64,000 bases of DNA from JAKOUL01 sp035378845. GTDB taxonomy: Bacteria > Dictyoglomota > Dictyoglomia > Dictyoglomales > Dictyoglomaceae. Of this stretch, positions 1 to 8,736 are shown in pieces. Under the pieces are notes generated by a model. It saw only the letters and a list, made by a program, of their open reading frames with translations, ran no database searches and was not told the DNA's origin. Where the stretch lies: assembly GCA_035378845.1 (NCBI GenBank), contig DAOSUP010000001.1:111390-175389 (forward strand), given 5' to 3'. The stretch's first letter is position 1; each line of letters begins with the position of its first letter. Both the position numbers and the translations under genes were made by a program.

Positions 1-98
1 TTATCTCGGAAGATAGAATTGATGAAATTGAAGAACTTCTTGATGAGGTTAATAATAAGCTTTATGGGATAAAGGAGGGTGCAAGAGAACATGCCTAA
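1..98 (+). CDS. atpA: V/A-type ATP synthase subunit A, C-terminal end (partial)
   Basis: Only the last 31 codons (from base 3, stop TAA at 96-98) lie in the window. The tail is acidic and helical (ISEDRIDEIEELLDE...), as expected at the C-terminus of the catalytic A subunit of V/A-type ATPases. The assignment rests mainly on context: subunit B follows at once and its ATG lies inside this gene, an 8-base overlap that suggests translational coupling. No catalytic motif is visible in this fragment. Confidence 0.75.
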   Translation, partial: ISEDRIDEIEELLDEVNNKLYGIKEGAREHA

Positions 99-1473
99 GG
101 AGTATACATTGGTATCTAAGATAAGTGGACCTCTTGTTTTTGTAGAGAATATTGAAGATATAAAATACGGAGAAGTAGTAGAAGTAAAACTTTCAAATGG
201 AGAAATTAGACAAGGACAAATTTTAGAAGCTCAAGAAGGTGCGGCATTAATTCAGATGTTTACAAGTACGCAAGATTTATCTCTTAAAGGGATGAGAGTA
301 AAATTTTTAGGACATGGCCTTGAGATAAATCTTGCCCCAGCTATTTTGGGAAGAACTTTTGATGGACTTGGAAGACCAATAGATGGTGGACCCGAGATTA
401 TTCCTCAAAAAAGAATGGATATTAATGGAAGTCCTATAAATCCTTATTCTCGTGAATATCCGTCAGAGTTTATACAAACAGGAATCTCTGCTATAGATGG
501 AATGAATACATTAGTTAGAGGGCAAAAACTTCCTATCTTTTCAGGAGCAGGGCTTCCTCACTCTGCGCTTGCGGCTCAGATTGCAAGACAAGCAAGACTT
601 TTAAATGAAGAAGAGAAATTTGCGGTAGTCTTTGGAGCTATGGGTATAACCTTTGAAGAAGCAAACTTTTTTATAGAGGATTTTAGGAAAACAGGTGCTT
701 TGGAAAGGACTGTACTTTTTATAAACCTTGCGGACGATCCTGTTATTGAAAGACTTGCAACTCCTAAATTTGCTCTTACAGCAGCAGAATATCTTGCTTT
801 TGAATTAGATATGCATGTGCTTGTAATTCTGAGTGATATGACTAATTATGCAGAAGCTTTGAGAGAAGTCTCTGCAGCAAGAAAAGAGGTTCCTGGAAGA
901 AGAGGATATCCAGGTTATCTTTATACAGATCTTGCTACTCTGTATGAGAGAGCAGGAAAGATAAGGGGAAAAAAAGGTTCTATAACCTTAATACCTATTC
1001 TTACTATGCCTGAGAATGATAGAACTCATCCAATTCCAGATTTAACAGGATATATAACTGAGGGACAGATTTTTTTAAGCCAAGAGCTTCATAGAAGAGG
1101 TATTTATCCTCCTATTGATGTACTTCAATCTCTATCAAGACTTATGAGAGGTGGGATTGGAGAAGGAAGAACGAGAAAAGATCATAATGATCTTTCTAAC
1201 CAGCTTTATGCTGTTTATTCTCGTGGACTTGAGGCGAAAGAGCTGGCAGTAGTTTTAGGAGAAGCTGCTTTAACAGAAGAAGATATTCAATTTTTAAACT
1301 TTGCTGATGAATTTGAGGATAAATTTGTAAGACAAGGAGAATATGAGAATAGAGGTGTCTTTGAGACATTAGAGCTTGGCTGGAGACTTCTAAGAAAACT
1401 TCCAAGAGCAAGTCTTAATAGAGTAAGACCTGAATATCTTGATGAATTCTGGGGGAAAGAAGATGCCTCTTAA
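91..1473 (+). CDS. atpB: V/A-type ATP synthase subunit B
   Basis: A 460-residue non-catalytic B subunit of a V/A-type rotary ATPase, part of the membrane-peripheral V1 head. It shows the family fold with the degenerate P-loop replacement SGAGLPHSALAAQIARQ, the segment VFGAMGITFEEANFF, and SDMTNYAEALREVSAARKEVPGRRGYPGY. The start is taken as ATG 91, served by AAAGGAGGG at 71-79; the in-frame GTG at 79 overlaps that site and is unlikely. It overlaps the A gene upstream by 8 bases and subunit D downstream by 11 bases, so the three are one translationally coupled unit. Confidence 0.97.
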   Translation: MPKEYTLVSKISGPLVFVENIEDIKYGEVVEVKLSNGEIRQGQILEAQEGAALIQMFTSTQDLSLKGMRVKFLGHGLEINLAPAILGRTFDGLGRPIDGGPEIIPQKRMDINGSPINPYSREYPSEFIQTGISAIDGMNTLVRGQKLPIFSGAGLPHSALAAQIARQARLLNEEEKFAVVFGAMGITFEEANFFIEDFRKTGALERTVLFINLADDPVIERLATPKFALTAAEYLAFELDMHVLVILSDMTNYAEALREVSAARKEVPGRRGYPGYLYTDLATLYERAGKIRGKKGSITLIPILTMPENDRTHPIPDLTGYITEGQIFLSQELHRRGIYPPIDVLQSLSRLMRGGIGEGRTRKDHNDLSNQLYAVYSRGLEAKELAVVLGEAALTEEDIQFLNFADEFEDKFVRQGEYENRGVFETLELGWRLLRKLPRASLNRVRPEYLDEFWGKEDAS

Positions 1474-2068
1474 AGTTAATCCTAATAGAATGGAGCTTTT
1501 AAAACTTAAAAGAAGACTTGTTATTGCAAAGAGAGGTCATAAGCTTCTTGAGGATAAGTTAGAAGGACTTATCCGAAGATTTATGGAAGAGACTCGGAAT
1601 TATAAAATATTTAGAGATATTGTAGAAAAAGAATTTTTAGAATTTTTAGCTTTAGGCGGCTTTACCTATATAAAGATGTCGGGACCTTTATGGGAGAGTC
1701 TAATCTATGTAAATGAAGGAAAGACCACTCTTACTCAAAAAGTAGATAAGAAGATGAATATTACTGTGAGAGAAGCTGAAATAAAGGAGATTTATCATCC
1801 TTTGTATAGTCTTTTAGAGACTAATCCTTCTTTAGACTCTTTATCTCTGATGTGGGATAAACTTTTAGAAGATATGGTGGAACTTGCTAATAAGGAGAGA
1901 TATTTTATTTCTCTTGCAGAAGAAATTGAGAGGACAAAAAGAAGAGTTAATGCCTTGGAATATAAACTTATTCCTCAAATAGAAGAAACTATAAAGTTAA
2001 TTACAGTAAAACTTGAAGAGCTTGAGAGAAGTAATTTCTTTAGGATGCTGAGATTGAAAGAGTTATAG
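1463..2068 (+). CDS. atpD: V/A-type ATP synthase subunit D (central stalk)
   Basis: A 201-residue D subunit, the coiled-coil rotor stalk of the V/A ATPase. The N-terminal MPLKVNPNRMELLKLKRRL is the family signature, and long charged helices follow at both ends (for example KRRVNALEYKLIPQIEETI near the C-terminus), fitting an antiparallel coiled coil. ATG 1463 lies inside the end of subunit B and follows GGGGGAAAGA; an in-frame TTG at 1439 would add an atypical leader. No F or G subunit follows: the next gene is alanine racemase, so the ATPase operon ends here or runs into alr. Confidence 0.96.
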   Translation: MPLKVNPNRMELLKLKRRLVIAKRGHKLLEDKLEGLIRRFMEETRNYKIFRDIVEKEFLEFLALGGFTYIKMSGPLWESLIYVNEGKTTLTQKVDKKMNITVREAEIKEIYHPLYSLLETNPSLDSLSLMWDKLLEDMVELANKERYFISLAEEIERTKRRVNALEYKLIPQIEETIKLITVKLEELERSNFFRMLRLKEL

Positions 2069-3208
2069 ATGGAAGAAAAACTTGCGTGGAAAGAGATAAA
2101 TCTATCTGCCCTTTTACATAATTTGAGATTGATCCAAGCAATGATTGGGAGTAAGACAGATGTTATTGCGGTTGTTAAGGCTGATGCTTATGGGCATGGA
2201 GTAAAAGTTGTCTCAAGATTTCTTCAGAAATTTGGTGTGAAGAAATTTGCTGTAGCTTATGTAGATGAAGGCATAGAACTCAGGGAAATAGGAATAGAGG
2301 GAGATGTGATTATTCTTTCCCCTCAACTAAAGGATGCTATTCCCTATTTATTTGAGTATAATTTGACACCTGTGGTTTCAGACATAGATTTTTTAAGAGA
2401 ATTAGGTAAGTATTCTCAAAGAAAGGAAAGAAATATAAAGTTTCATTTAGGAATAGATACAGGAATGGGAAGGGAAGGATTAGTACCACCTTTTAATATA
2501 GAAGAGATAAAAAATGCTCTAATAAATTTTAAAACTTTACATTTAGAAGCTATAACTTCTCACCTTTCTTCTCCAGAGGATAAAGAGGATCCATATAATC
2601 TTTTTCAAAAGAGAATTTTTGAAGAGGTTAGGCTAAGATTTAGAGAAGAAAAGGATATTTTTTCTCACCTTTTAAATACAGGGGGAATATTTAATTTTTC
2701 AGATTTCCATTATCAAGGGGTAAGACCGGGAATATCTTTGTATGGCTATGGAAATGAAAAGCTTCAGCCAGTAATGGAAGTGAAAGCAAGAGTTACTCTT
2801 GTGAAAGAGCTTCCTTCAAACTGGGGAATTGGCTATGGTCACACTTTTATTACAGAATTTCCCACTCGTATTGCTCTTATTCCCATAGGATATGCTGATG
2901 GCTATCGTAGGGAATTATCTAATAAGGGTAGAGTATTAATAAAAGGAAAATATCATAGGGTTTTAGGAAGAATATCTATGGACCAATTTACTGTGGATAT
3001 AAATGATGAAGAGGTTCAGGTTGGAGATATAGTTATAGTTATGGGAGAGGATAGTGAAAATAAAATAGATGCTCAGTGGATCGCTACAGTTTGTAGTACT
3101 ATACCTTATGAGATTCTTACGGGCTTTGGATCCTCTAAAAGACTTAAAAATTTTTATAAATTTGAAGGTAAAATCTTAAAGGATCCTATTGGGGAATTGA
3201 ATTTATAA
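2069..3208 (+). CDS. alr: Alanine racemase
   Basis: A PLP enzyme interconverting L- and D-alanine for peptidoglycan, 379 residues. The PLP lysine lies in VVKADAYGHG near residue 35-45, and the second catalytic base, a tyrosine, in PIGYADGYRREL; GRISMDQFTVD is the C-terminal-domain motif. The ATG directly abuts the subunit D stop codon, so the gene is probably read from the same transcript. Its 3' end overlaps the opposite-strand CCA-adding-type gene by 23 bases. Bases 3201-3222 form an A/T-only inverted repeat, too weak to call a terminator. Confidence 0.97.
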   Translation: MEEKLAWKEINLSALLHNLRLIQAMIGSKTDVIAVVKADAYGHGVKVVSRFLQKFGVKKFAVAYVDEGIELREIGIEGDVIILSPQLKDAIPYLFEYNLTPVVSDIDFLRELGKYSQRKERNIKFHLGIDTGMGREGLVPPFNIEEIKNALINFKTLHLEAITSHLSSPEDKEDPYNLFQKRIFEEVRLRFREEKDIFSHLLNTGGIFNFSDFHYQGVRPGISLYGYGNEKLQPVMEVKARVTLVKELPSNWGIGYGHTFITEFPTRIALIPIGYADGYRRELSNKGRVLIKGKYHRVLGRISMDQFTVDINDEEVQVGDIVIVMGEDSENKIDAQWIATVCSTIPYEILTGFGSSKRLKNFYKFEGKILKDPIGELNL

Positions 3209-5726
3209 TTTTTTTTATAAATCTTTCTTCATCTTCTTTTGTTTCTATCTCTCCTTTGAGGTGTTTTATAAATAGCTCTTTATATATTTCTCCAATTTTT
3301 TGACCTCTTAATCCAAAATCAAAGAGATCTTTACCAGAAAGATAAGGAACTTTATTCTTTAGTGATTTTATTTTAAGAATCTCTTTACCTATATTTTTGT
3401 TCCTTGTTTTTAAGGATAGTAGCAGAAGAAAATCTTCTGGTAAGTCCGATATCTCTTTTATTATTTTGTCATTAAGTTCCTCTAAATCGCTATATTTTTT
3501 TAAAAAACTAAATTGAAGGATCACTTTTTTAGAAAAGTGTAATTTTTTTAGCCACTCTGTTCCTCCCTCCTCTTCTGCTTCGCATATAATATTTAAAATT
3601 TGTAAATAGTATTTGTCAGGAAACTCTTTTCTCAAGATTTTGTTTATCCTGTCAAAATTTTCAGGGACTTTCTTAATAGGAAAAATATATGAGATAGCAT
3701 TCAATTCTTGAATTCTTGTTATAACTTTTTCTGGTTCCGGCTCTTTTAATATCAGGATAATTTCTTCTCTTAATCTCTCTTCACTTATCTTTTTTAGAAA
3801 TCCCTGTTCTATAGCCTCTTTTAAAAGTTCAAAGGTTTTCTCTTCAAAATTGAAAGAAAGTCTTGTTTCTAATCTTATACCTCTTAAAATTCTTGTAGGA
3901 TCTTCTATAAAACTTAGGTTGTGAAGAATCCTTAGTTCTTTTCGGGTTAAATCTTCTAATCCTCCATAAAGATCAATAATTTCCCCAAAATTTTCTAAAT
4001 TTAAACTCATAGCTAAAGTATTTATAGTGAAATCTCTTCTTTTCAGGTCTAACCAAAAGGAGCTTCTTTGTACTTGAGGAAGACTTCCTGGTTTTTCATA
4101 GTACTCCATTCTTGCGGTAGCTATATCAATTCTTTTTCCATCAAAAATTATTTCACAAGTTCCAAACTGTTCATGTATCTTAATGTCTCCTGGCCATTTA
4201 TCCATAAGTTTGTGAATAATAACATTTATATCTCCCTCTACCACTATATCTAAATCAAAATTAGGGATACCTAATAATAAATCTCTTACAAAGCCTCCTA
4301 CAGCATAAATAGCTATATTATATTTAGAGGTTAGTTCTTTTATCTCTTTTAAAATTTCATGCCATGGAGATTCTTTTAGTTTTTCTTCCTCTACCTGGAA
4401 TATACTACCTAAGGGGGCATAAACCTGAGTTTTCAAAAATCTAAATCTTAATATATCTTGTCTTGTTACTATTCCCACAATTTTGTCTTCATCTAAAACT
4501 GGAATTCTCCCTATATTTTTCTCTACCAATAAATCTTCTATTACTGAAAGAGGAGTATCAGGAGTAACTGTTATTACAGGTTTAGACATAAAAGATTTAA
4601 CCTTCCTTTTAGAAAGGTTTAAGTTTATAGCCTTTTCTACATCTCTCCTGCTTATTATTCCAACGAGTTTGCCATTCTCTTCCACACAAAGTCCTCCATA
4701 TCCAAGTCTCATCATAATTTTGAATGCTTCTTTTATAGTTATGTCTGGTGGAATGGTTACTACGGGATAAGACATGATATCCTTTGCAACAAAATTTCTT
4801 GGAATATATCTTTTTAATCTTTCCCTAATTAGACTTTCTATAGAATCTAAGCTAGTATTTTGAGTATCAAGGACAATAGTAGTAGCAGTGGCATGTCCTC
4901 CAGGATTAAAGTCCTTTAGAATTTCTCTTAAGTCCACTCTTGGAGTTTTTGATCTTCCTAACACATAAATCTTATCTTTTACTTGAAGTATTATGAAAAG
5001 AATATCCCCTTCTTTTTCGTCAAGAACTTTATGAGCTAAGATAGAAAGTCCCTCTACATATTTCTCTCTACTTACAGTTGTAAATATGATTCTATAGCCT
5101 CCAATGTATTCTTCTTTGGAATTTTGTAAAAGATCGTTCAAAAAATCTTTTTGTTCATTAGTCAGTTTTTCGTAAATATAGTAGTTCACAATATTTAAAT
5201 TAGCTCCACGTTCTAATAGAAAACTTGCTGCTTTTAAATCCCTCGGGTCTGTAGTAGTAAAAGTGAGATTCCCTGTATCTTGATATATTCCAAGTAAAAA
5301 GATTGTTGCTTCTATAGGATCAATAGGAATATTCTCTCTGATAAGTTTTTCTACAAGAATAGTAGTGGTAGATCCTACATTTTCAATGTACTCTACATCA
5401 CCTCTTATATCTCCTGTTTGATGATGGTCATAGATCTCAATAATAGAACTTTGGCTTTGAATGATAGGCTGGAATTTTTTATCTATCCGATTTAACCAGT
5501 GATTATCCACTAATATAATTTTCTCAATCTCTTGAGGAATATCAGGCTTTTCCTGAAATCTTAAAATGTCTTTATATAAAAGATAAAATTCATAGACCTT
5601 TCTCTCCATGCTTTTATCAGTATATGCAATAGCTTTGGGATACAATTTCTTGGCTGCATAGAGAGATGATAAAGCATCAAAATCTAAATAGTTATGAGTT
5701 AGTATGAGCTGAAGTTTTTCTCCCAT
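3186..5726 (-). CDS. Multidomain tRNA nucleotidyltransferase (CCA- or A-adding) with DHH and CBS domains
   Basis: An 846-residue fusion. Residues 1-310 are a DHH/DHHA1 phosphoesterase-type module (LTHNYLDFDAL, DHH at 100-102, NPGGHATA near 275). Residues about 317-430 hold two CBS domains. From about 470 follows a class II tRNA nucleotidyltransferase/poly(A) polymerase: GGFVRDLLLG near 477-486, DLD near 491, then EDPTRILRGIRL. This architecture is known from Aquifex-like A-adding enzymes and related proteins. Whether it adds CCA, CC or only A cannot be told from these motifs. It shares one base (TAATG) with the PP-loop gene upstream. The CBS pair suggests nucleotide sensing, and the DHH part may hydrolyse a phosphodiester; both are inference. 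Confidence 0.9.
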   Translation of the reverse strand: MGEKLQLILTHNYLDFDALSSLYAAKKLYPKAIAYTDKSMERKVYEFYLLYKDILRFQEKPDIPQEIEKIILVDNHWLNRIDKKFQPIIQSQSSIIEIYDHHQTGDIRGDVEYIENVGSTTTILVEKLIRENIPIDPIEATIFLLGIYQDTGNLTFTTTDPRDLKAASFLLERGANLNIVNYYIYEKLTNEQKDFLNDLLQNSKEEYIGGYRIIFTTVSREKYVEGLSILAHKVLDEKEGDILFIILQVKDKIYVLGRSKTPRVDLREILKDFNPGGHATATTIVLDTQNTSLDSIESLIRERLKRYIPRNFVAKDIMSYPVVTIPPDITIKEAFKIMMRLGYGGLCVEENGKLVGIISRRDVEKAINLNLSKRKVKSFMSKPVITVTPDTPLSVIEDLLVEKNIGRIPVLDEDKIVGIVTRQDILRFRFLKTQVYAPLGSIFQVEEEKLKESPWHEILKEIKELTSKYNIAIYAVGGFVRDLLLGIPNFDLDIVVEGDINVIIHKLMDKWPGDIKIHEQFGTCEIIFDGKRIDIATARMEYYEKPGSLPQVQRSSFWLDLKRRDFTINTLAMSLNLENFGEIIDLYGGLEDLTRKELRILHNLSFIEDPTRILRGIRLETRLSFNFEEKTFELLKEAIEQGFLKKISEERLREEIILILKEPEPEKVITRIQELNAISYIFPIKKVPENFDRINKILRKEFPDKYYLQILNIICEAEEEGGTEWLKKLHFSKKVILQFSFLKKYSDLEELNDKIIKEISDLPEDFLLLLSLKTRNKNIGKEILKIKSLKNKVPYLSGKDLFDFGLRGQKIGEIYKELFIKHLKGEIETKEDEERFIKKIINSIPQ

Positions 5727-6709
5727 TATATAGGTTTAAAAGGAAACTCCTCCTTTTTATATGGTGCTACCTCTAATATTTTTTCCTCTTCTTTTGTTTT
5801 TATTTCCACTTTCACTTTACTATTATCTCTATGGTCACTATAATGAGCAGCAATTCTACATATAATTTCTAAAAGTTCCATATCTTTTAAATTTATGTTT
5901 GGGACAAGAACTATTGGGGAAGGTTCTTCAGCTTTTACAATAGTATCCTCTAATTTGACAAGTTCTAAAAGTTTTTCATTTTCTTCTTTTTTCCTTCCTA
6001 CAATGACCTTTATTTTAGGATCTAAACGAAAATGTCTACCTATTTTTAGAAATTCTAAATCTCTCTTTTCTATATTATTAGAATATTTAAAAAGATCAGC
6101 AAGTCTTCTGGAAAAATTTGGTTCTGTTAAGAGGCAACCTCCTGCTGGTGTTGGAATCTCTTTAAGACCAACGTCTTTTGCAAGTTCTAATTGAATTTTT
6201 CTTGATCTTCCTTTTATATCAAGTAATTTTTCTCTGTCAATAGTTCCTTCTCTCTCTGGTTTTGTAAGAGGAAGAAGTTTAGCTGAGAGTGGTCTTAGAA
6301 GAATATCTTCTGTTCCAGAATATTTCTCTACAATTTTAAGGGATTGTTTATTTTGGGACATAGGTCTTTCTCCTAAGACCTCTCCTGTTACAATGAAATC
6401 GGCATTAAATTCTTTAAGAAGTTCTTTTGCTTTTTTACACATAAATGCATGGCAGTCTATACAAGGATTTATATTCTTTCCATAACCGTATTTAGGGTTT
6501 TTAAGAATTGGAATATATTCCTCAGTGATATCTATGATATATAGTGGTATCTTAAGAAAATCTGCAGCTTTTTGAGATAAATCTGCATTAAAAAAAGGAG
6601 TGTAAAAGGAAATTCCAACGACGTCAATTTCTTGCTGGAGAATGAGCCATGTAGCTAATATACTGTCTAAGCCTCCAGAGATAAGGGAAAGGGCTCTTGC
6701 TTTTTTCAT
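5726..6709 (-). CDS. PP-loop ATP pyrophosphatase, MnmA/ThiI-like, with NFACT-R-like C-terminus
   Basis: A 327-residue protein with an N-terminal ATP-pyrophosphatase loop SGGLDS (residues 11-16), cysteines in NPCIDCHAFMC (83, 86, 91), the segment VTGEVLGERPMSQ, and a further cysteine in AGGCLL (192). These fit a tRNA thiouridine-forming enzyme, where cysteines carry sulfur or a metal cluster. The C-terminal third (FLKIGRHFRLDPKIKVIVGR...) resembles the NFACT-R RNA-binding module rather than the usual MnmA beta-barrel. The target position in tRNA is not predictable. It sits between an M42 peptidase (4-base ATGA overlap) and a tRNA 3'-end enzyme, so a tRNA role is plausible. Confidence 0.72.
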   Translation of the reverse strand: MKKARALSLISGGLDSILATWLILQQEIDVVGISFYTPFFNADLSQKAADFLKIPLYIIDITEEYIPILKNPKYGYGKNINPCIDCHAFMCKKAKELLKEFNADFIVTGEVLGERPMSQNKQSLKIVEKYSGTEDILLRPLSAKLLPLTKPEREGTIDREKLLDIKGRSRKIQLELAKDVGLKEIPTPAGGCLLTEPNFSRRLADLFKYSNNIEKRDLEFLKIGRHFRLDPKIKVIVGRKKEENEKLLELVKLEDTIVKAEEPSPIVLVPNINLKDMELLEIICRIAAHYSDHRDNSKVKVEIKTKEEEKILEVAPYKKEEFPFKPI

Positions 6710-7770
6710 AAACTTTCTACAGTCTCCCTATCAAGCTTTTTAATTACCTCCAAGATTAATTTTTTAGCTGATAAGAAATCATCAATATTTATTATACTTG
6801 TATGGGAGTGAATATATCTTGCAGGTACACTTATAACAATGGAGGGTACTCCCTTAGCATGGATATGAATTCTTCCTCCATCAGTTCCTCCTCTTTCTAA
6901 AGCAGAAAACTGTATGGGAATATTTAAAGAGTCTGCAGTTTCAATAAAAAGTCTTCTTAAGTTAGGATTAGGGATCATAGTAGCATCGTAAAGAATAATG
7001 GAAGGTCCCTTCCCTAAGGTAATTTTTTTCTCCTCGTTTATACCAGGCATATCGGTAGCAATATCTGATTCTAAGACTATTGCTACATCTGGATCTACCA
7101 CATAGGAGGACGTAGTAGCTCCTCTTAGTCCAACCTCTTCTTGGACTGTAGCAACAGTATATACAGAATTAGGATGCTGTGAATTTTTCAATTCTTTAAT
7201 TACTTCTATGAGAAGGGCACAGCCAACTCTATCATCCCATGCTTTTGCAAGAAGCATTTTAGAATTTGCCATTACAGTAAACTCACTGTATGGAGTAATG
7301 GGATCTCCAGGTCTTACCCCCATATTTAGAACCTCCTCTTCATTAGTAGCTCCTACATCTATGTACATCTGTTTTTTCTCTACGACTTTTCTCGCTTCTT
7401 CTTCAGTTAGGATGTGAGGTGGTTTTGAGCCAATTACTCCTATAATTTTCTCCTTCTCTGTATGTATTACTACCCTTTGAGAAAGTAATACTTGATCCCA
7501 CCAACCACCTAAGGGAATAAATTTTATAAATCCGTCTTTTGTAATATTTTTTACCATAAAGCCTATTTCATCCATGTGTGCAGCAAGCATGACTCGGGGT
7601 GATTGACTACCTCCTTCTTTCTTGAATATAAGACTTCCCAAACGATCCTCAAGAAGATCTGCTGAATCCTTTAGATAACTTTTGGTTACTTCTTTTATTT
7701 CTTTTTCATATCCTGAGACTCCTGCAGCTTCTGTAATTTCTTTTAACATTTTCATTAAATCTTCACTCAT
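6706..7770 (-). CDS. M42 family metallo-aminopeptidase (glutamyl/deblocking aminopeptidase type)
   Basis: A 354-residue cytoplasmic di-metal aminopeptidase of the M42 (TET-like) family. Visible ligand regions are LAAHMDEIGFMV, AKAWDDRVGCALL, TVQEEVGLRGA with the catalytic Glu pair, the ESD in VLESDIATDMPG, and the C-terminal HSHTSIINIDDF. Such enzymes form large tetrahedral assemblies that trim short peptides. The substrate is not predictable, because older endoglucanase annotations of this family are unreliable. It has an AAAGGAG site, is first in a three-gene minus-strand cluster and appears to have its own promoter just upstream. Confidence 0.93.
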   Translation of the reverse strand: MSEDLMKMLKEITEAAGVSGYEKEIKEVTKSYLKDSADLLEDRLGSLIFKKEGGSQSPRVMLAAHMDEIGFMVKNITKDGFIKFIPLGGWWDQVLLSQRVVIHTEKEKIIGVIGSKPPHILTEEEARKVVEKKQMYIDVGATNEEEVLNMGVRPGDPITPYSEFTVMANSKMLLAKAWDDRVGCALLIEVIKELKNSQHPNSVYTVATVQEEVGLRGATTSSYVVDPDVAIVLESDIATDMPGINEEKKITLGKGPSIILYDATMIPNPNLRRLFIETADSLNIPIQFSALERGGTDGGRIHIHAKGVPSIVISVPARYIHSHTSIINIDDFLSAKKLILEVIKKLDRETVESL

Positions 7771-7815
7771 CTTTTAATTCTCCTTTCTGAAACTTATACT
7801 TAAACAGCATTATTT

Positions 7816-7824
7816 ATTTTATCA
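7816..7824 (-). promoter_or_regulatory. Extended -10 promoter for the M42 peptidase cluster
   Basis: On the minus strand this reads TGATAAAAT, an extended -10 (TGn plus TAAAAT) placing the start near 7809, about 40 bases before the ATG at 7770. No convincing -35 is seen at 17 bases. The 114-base gap from 7771 to 7884 holds nothing else recognisable. Confidence 0.4.
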
Positions 7825-7884
7825 GATATTACTCTAATTTAGTCGGATTTTTTATTTTCTAAGATATTTCGTAACCTTTTTGTC

Positions 7885-8736
7885 TTAAAGAATTAGTCTT
7901 AAACCTCTATCTATAGATTTTATAATCTTTATTTTATAGCCTTTTTTTATATATTTTTCTAAGATAGATTCTGGAATCTCGTCTTTTTGTAATACTGCAA
8001 ATATTGTAGAGCCTGTTCCTGTAACACCTGTATAAGGAGTGATTTCTGATAGATCTTTTTTAATCTCTTCTAACTCAGGGTATATCTTAAAAAGTATGTT
8101 TTCAAAAAAGTTAAAAGGTTTAAGCAAAATACCTTTTGAGTAATGATATAGTATGGAATTGAAGTCAATATGTTCCCTTAAGTCTTCTTTTCTAATCTTA
8201 GAGTAAATTTCCTTGGTACTAATCCCAAAATTAGGGGAAATGAGAAGGAATTTAAACGTGTTATGAGGTATCTTTTTGATGATCTCTCCCTTTCCTTCTG
8301 CTAAACAAGATCCTCCATAGAAAAAGAAAGGTATATCTGCTCCAAGATCCTTTGAGATATTAGCCATATCTTCTTTTGAAAGTTTTGCTTTTGTAAGGAA
8401 GTTTAAAGCGTATATAACTCCTGCTGCATTAGAACTCCCACCTCCAAGTCCTGCCTGGATGGGTATCTTTTTATTTAGGAATATTTTGCATCCTATTTTT
8501 ATCCCTGTTTCTTTAACGAATTTTATATAAGCTTTGTAAACTAAATTTTCTTCTTCCGGAATTTTTAAATTACTTTTTAAAAGGAAATAAGGATAGGGAA
8601 GAAGTTTGATTTTTAAAAAGTCAGATAGATCTATATTATGAAGGAGAATTTTTATATCATGATATTCGTCTTCTCTTTTTCTTACCACATCTAAAAAAAG
8701 GGTAACTTTTGCGTAAGTAAGAAGTTTAACTTCCAT
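7885..8736 (-). CDS. ispE: 4-diphosphocytidyl-2-C-methyl-D-erythritol kinase
   Basis: A GHMP-family kinase of 283 residues for the ATP-dependent fourth step of the MEP isoprenoid pathway. The GHMP ATP-binding loop PIQAGLGGGSSNAAGVIYALN is intact, and the protein opens with the expected YAKVTLFLDVV. The C-terminal GVTGTGSTIFAVL matches the family's third motif. It overlaps rsmA by 11 bases and is the last gene of the long minus-strand operon. The two other MEP genes in the window, ispD and ispF, lie on the opposite strand near 25.7-26.9 kb. Confidence 0.97.
   Translation of the reverse strand: MEVKLLTYAKVTLFLDVVRKREDEYHDIKILLHNIDLSDFLKIKLLPYPYFLLKSNLKIPEEENLVYKAYIKFVKETGIKIGCKIFLNKKIPIQAGLGGGSSNAAGVIYALNFLTKAKLSKEDMANISKDLGADIPFFFYGGSCLAEGKGEIIKKIPHNTFKFLLISPNFGISTKEIYSKIRKEDLREHIDFNSILYHYSKGILLKPFNFFENILFKIYPELEEIKKDLSEITPYTGVTGTGSTIFAVLQKDEIPESILEKYIKKGYKIKIIKSIDRGLRLIL

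Noticed and set aside
3201..3222. ATTTATA...TATAAAT hairpin between alr and the CCA gene
   Set aside because: Only A/T pairs, unlikely to terminate transcription in a thermophile.
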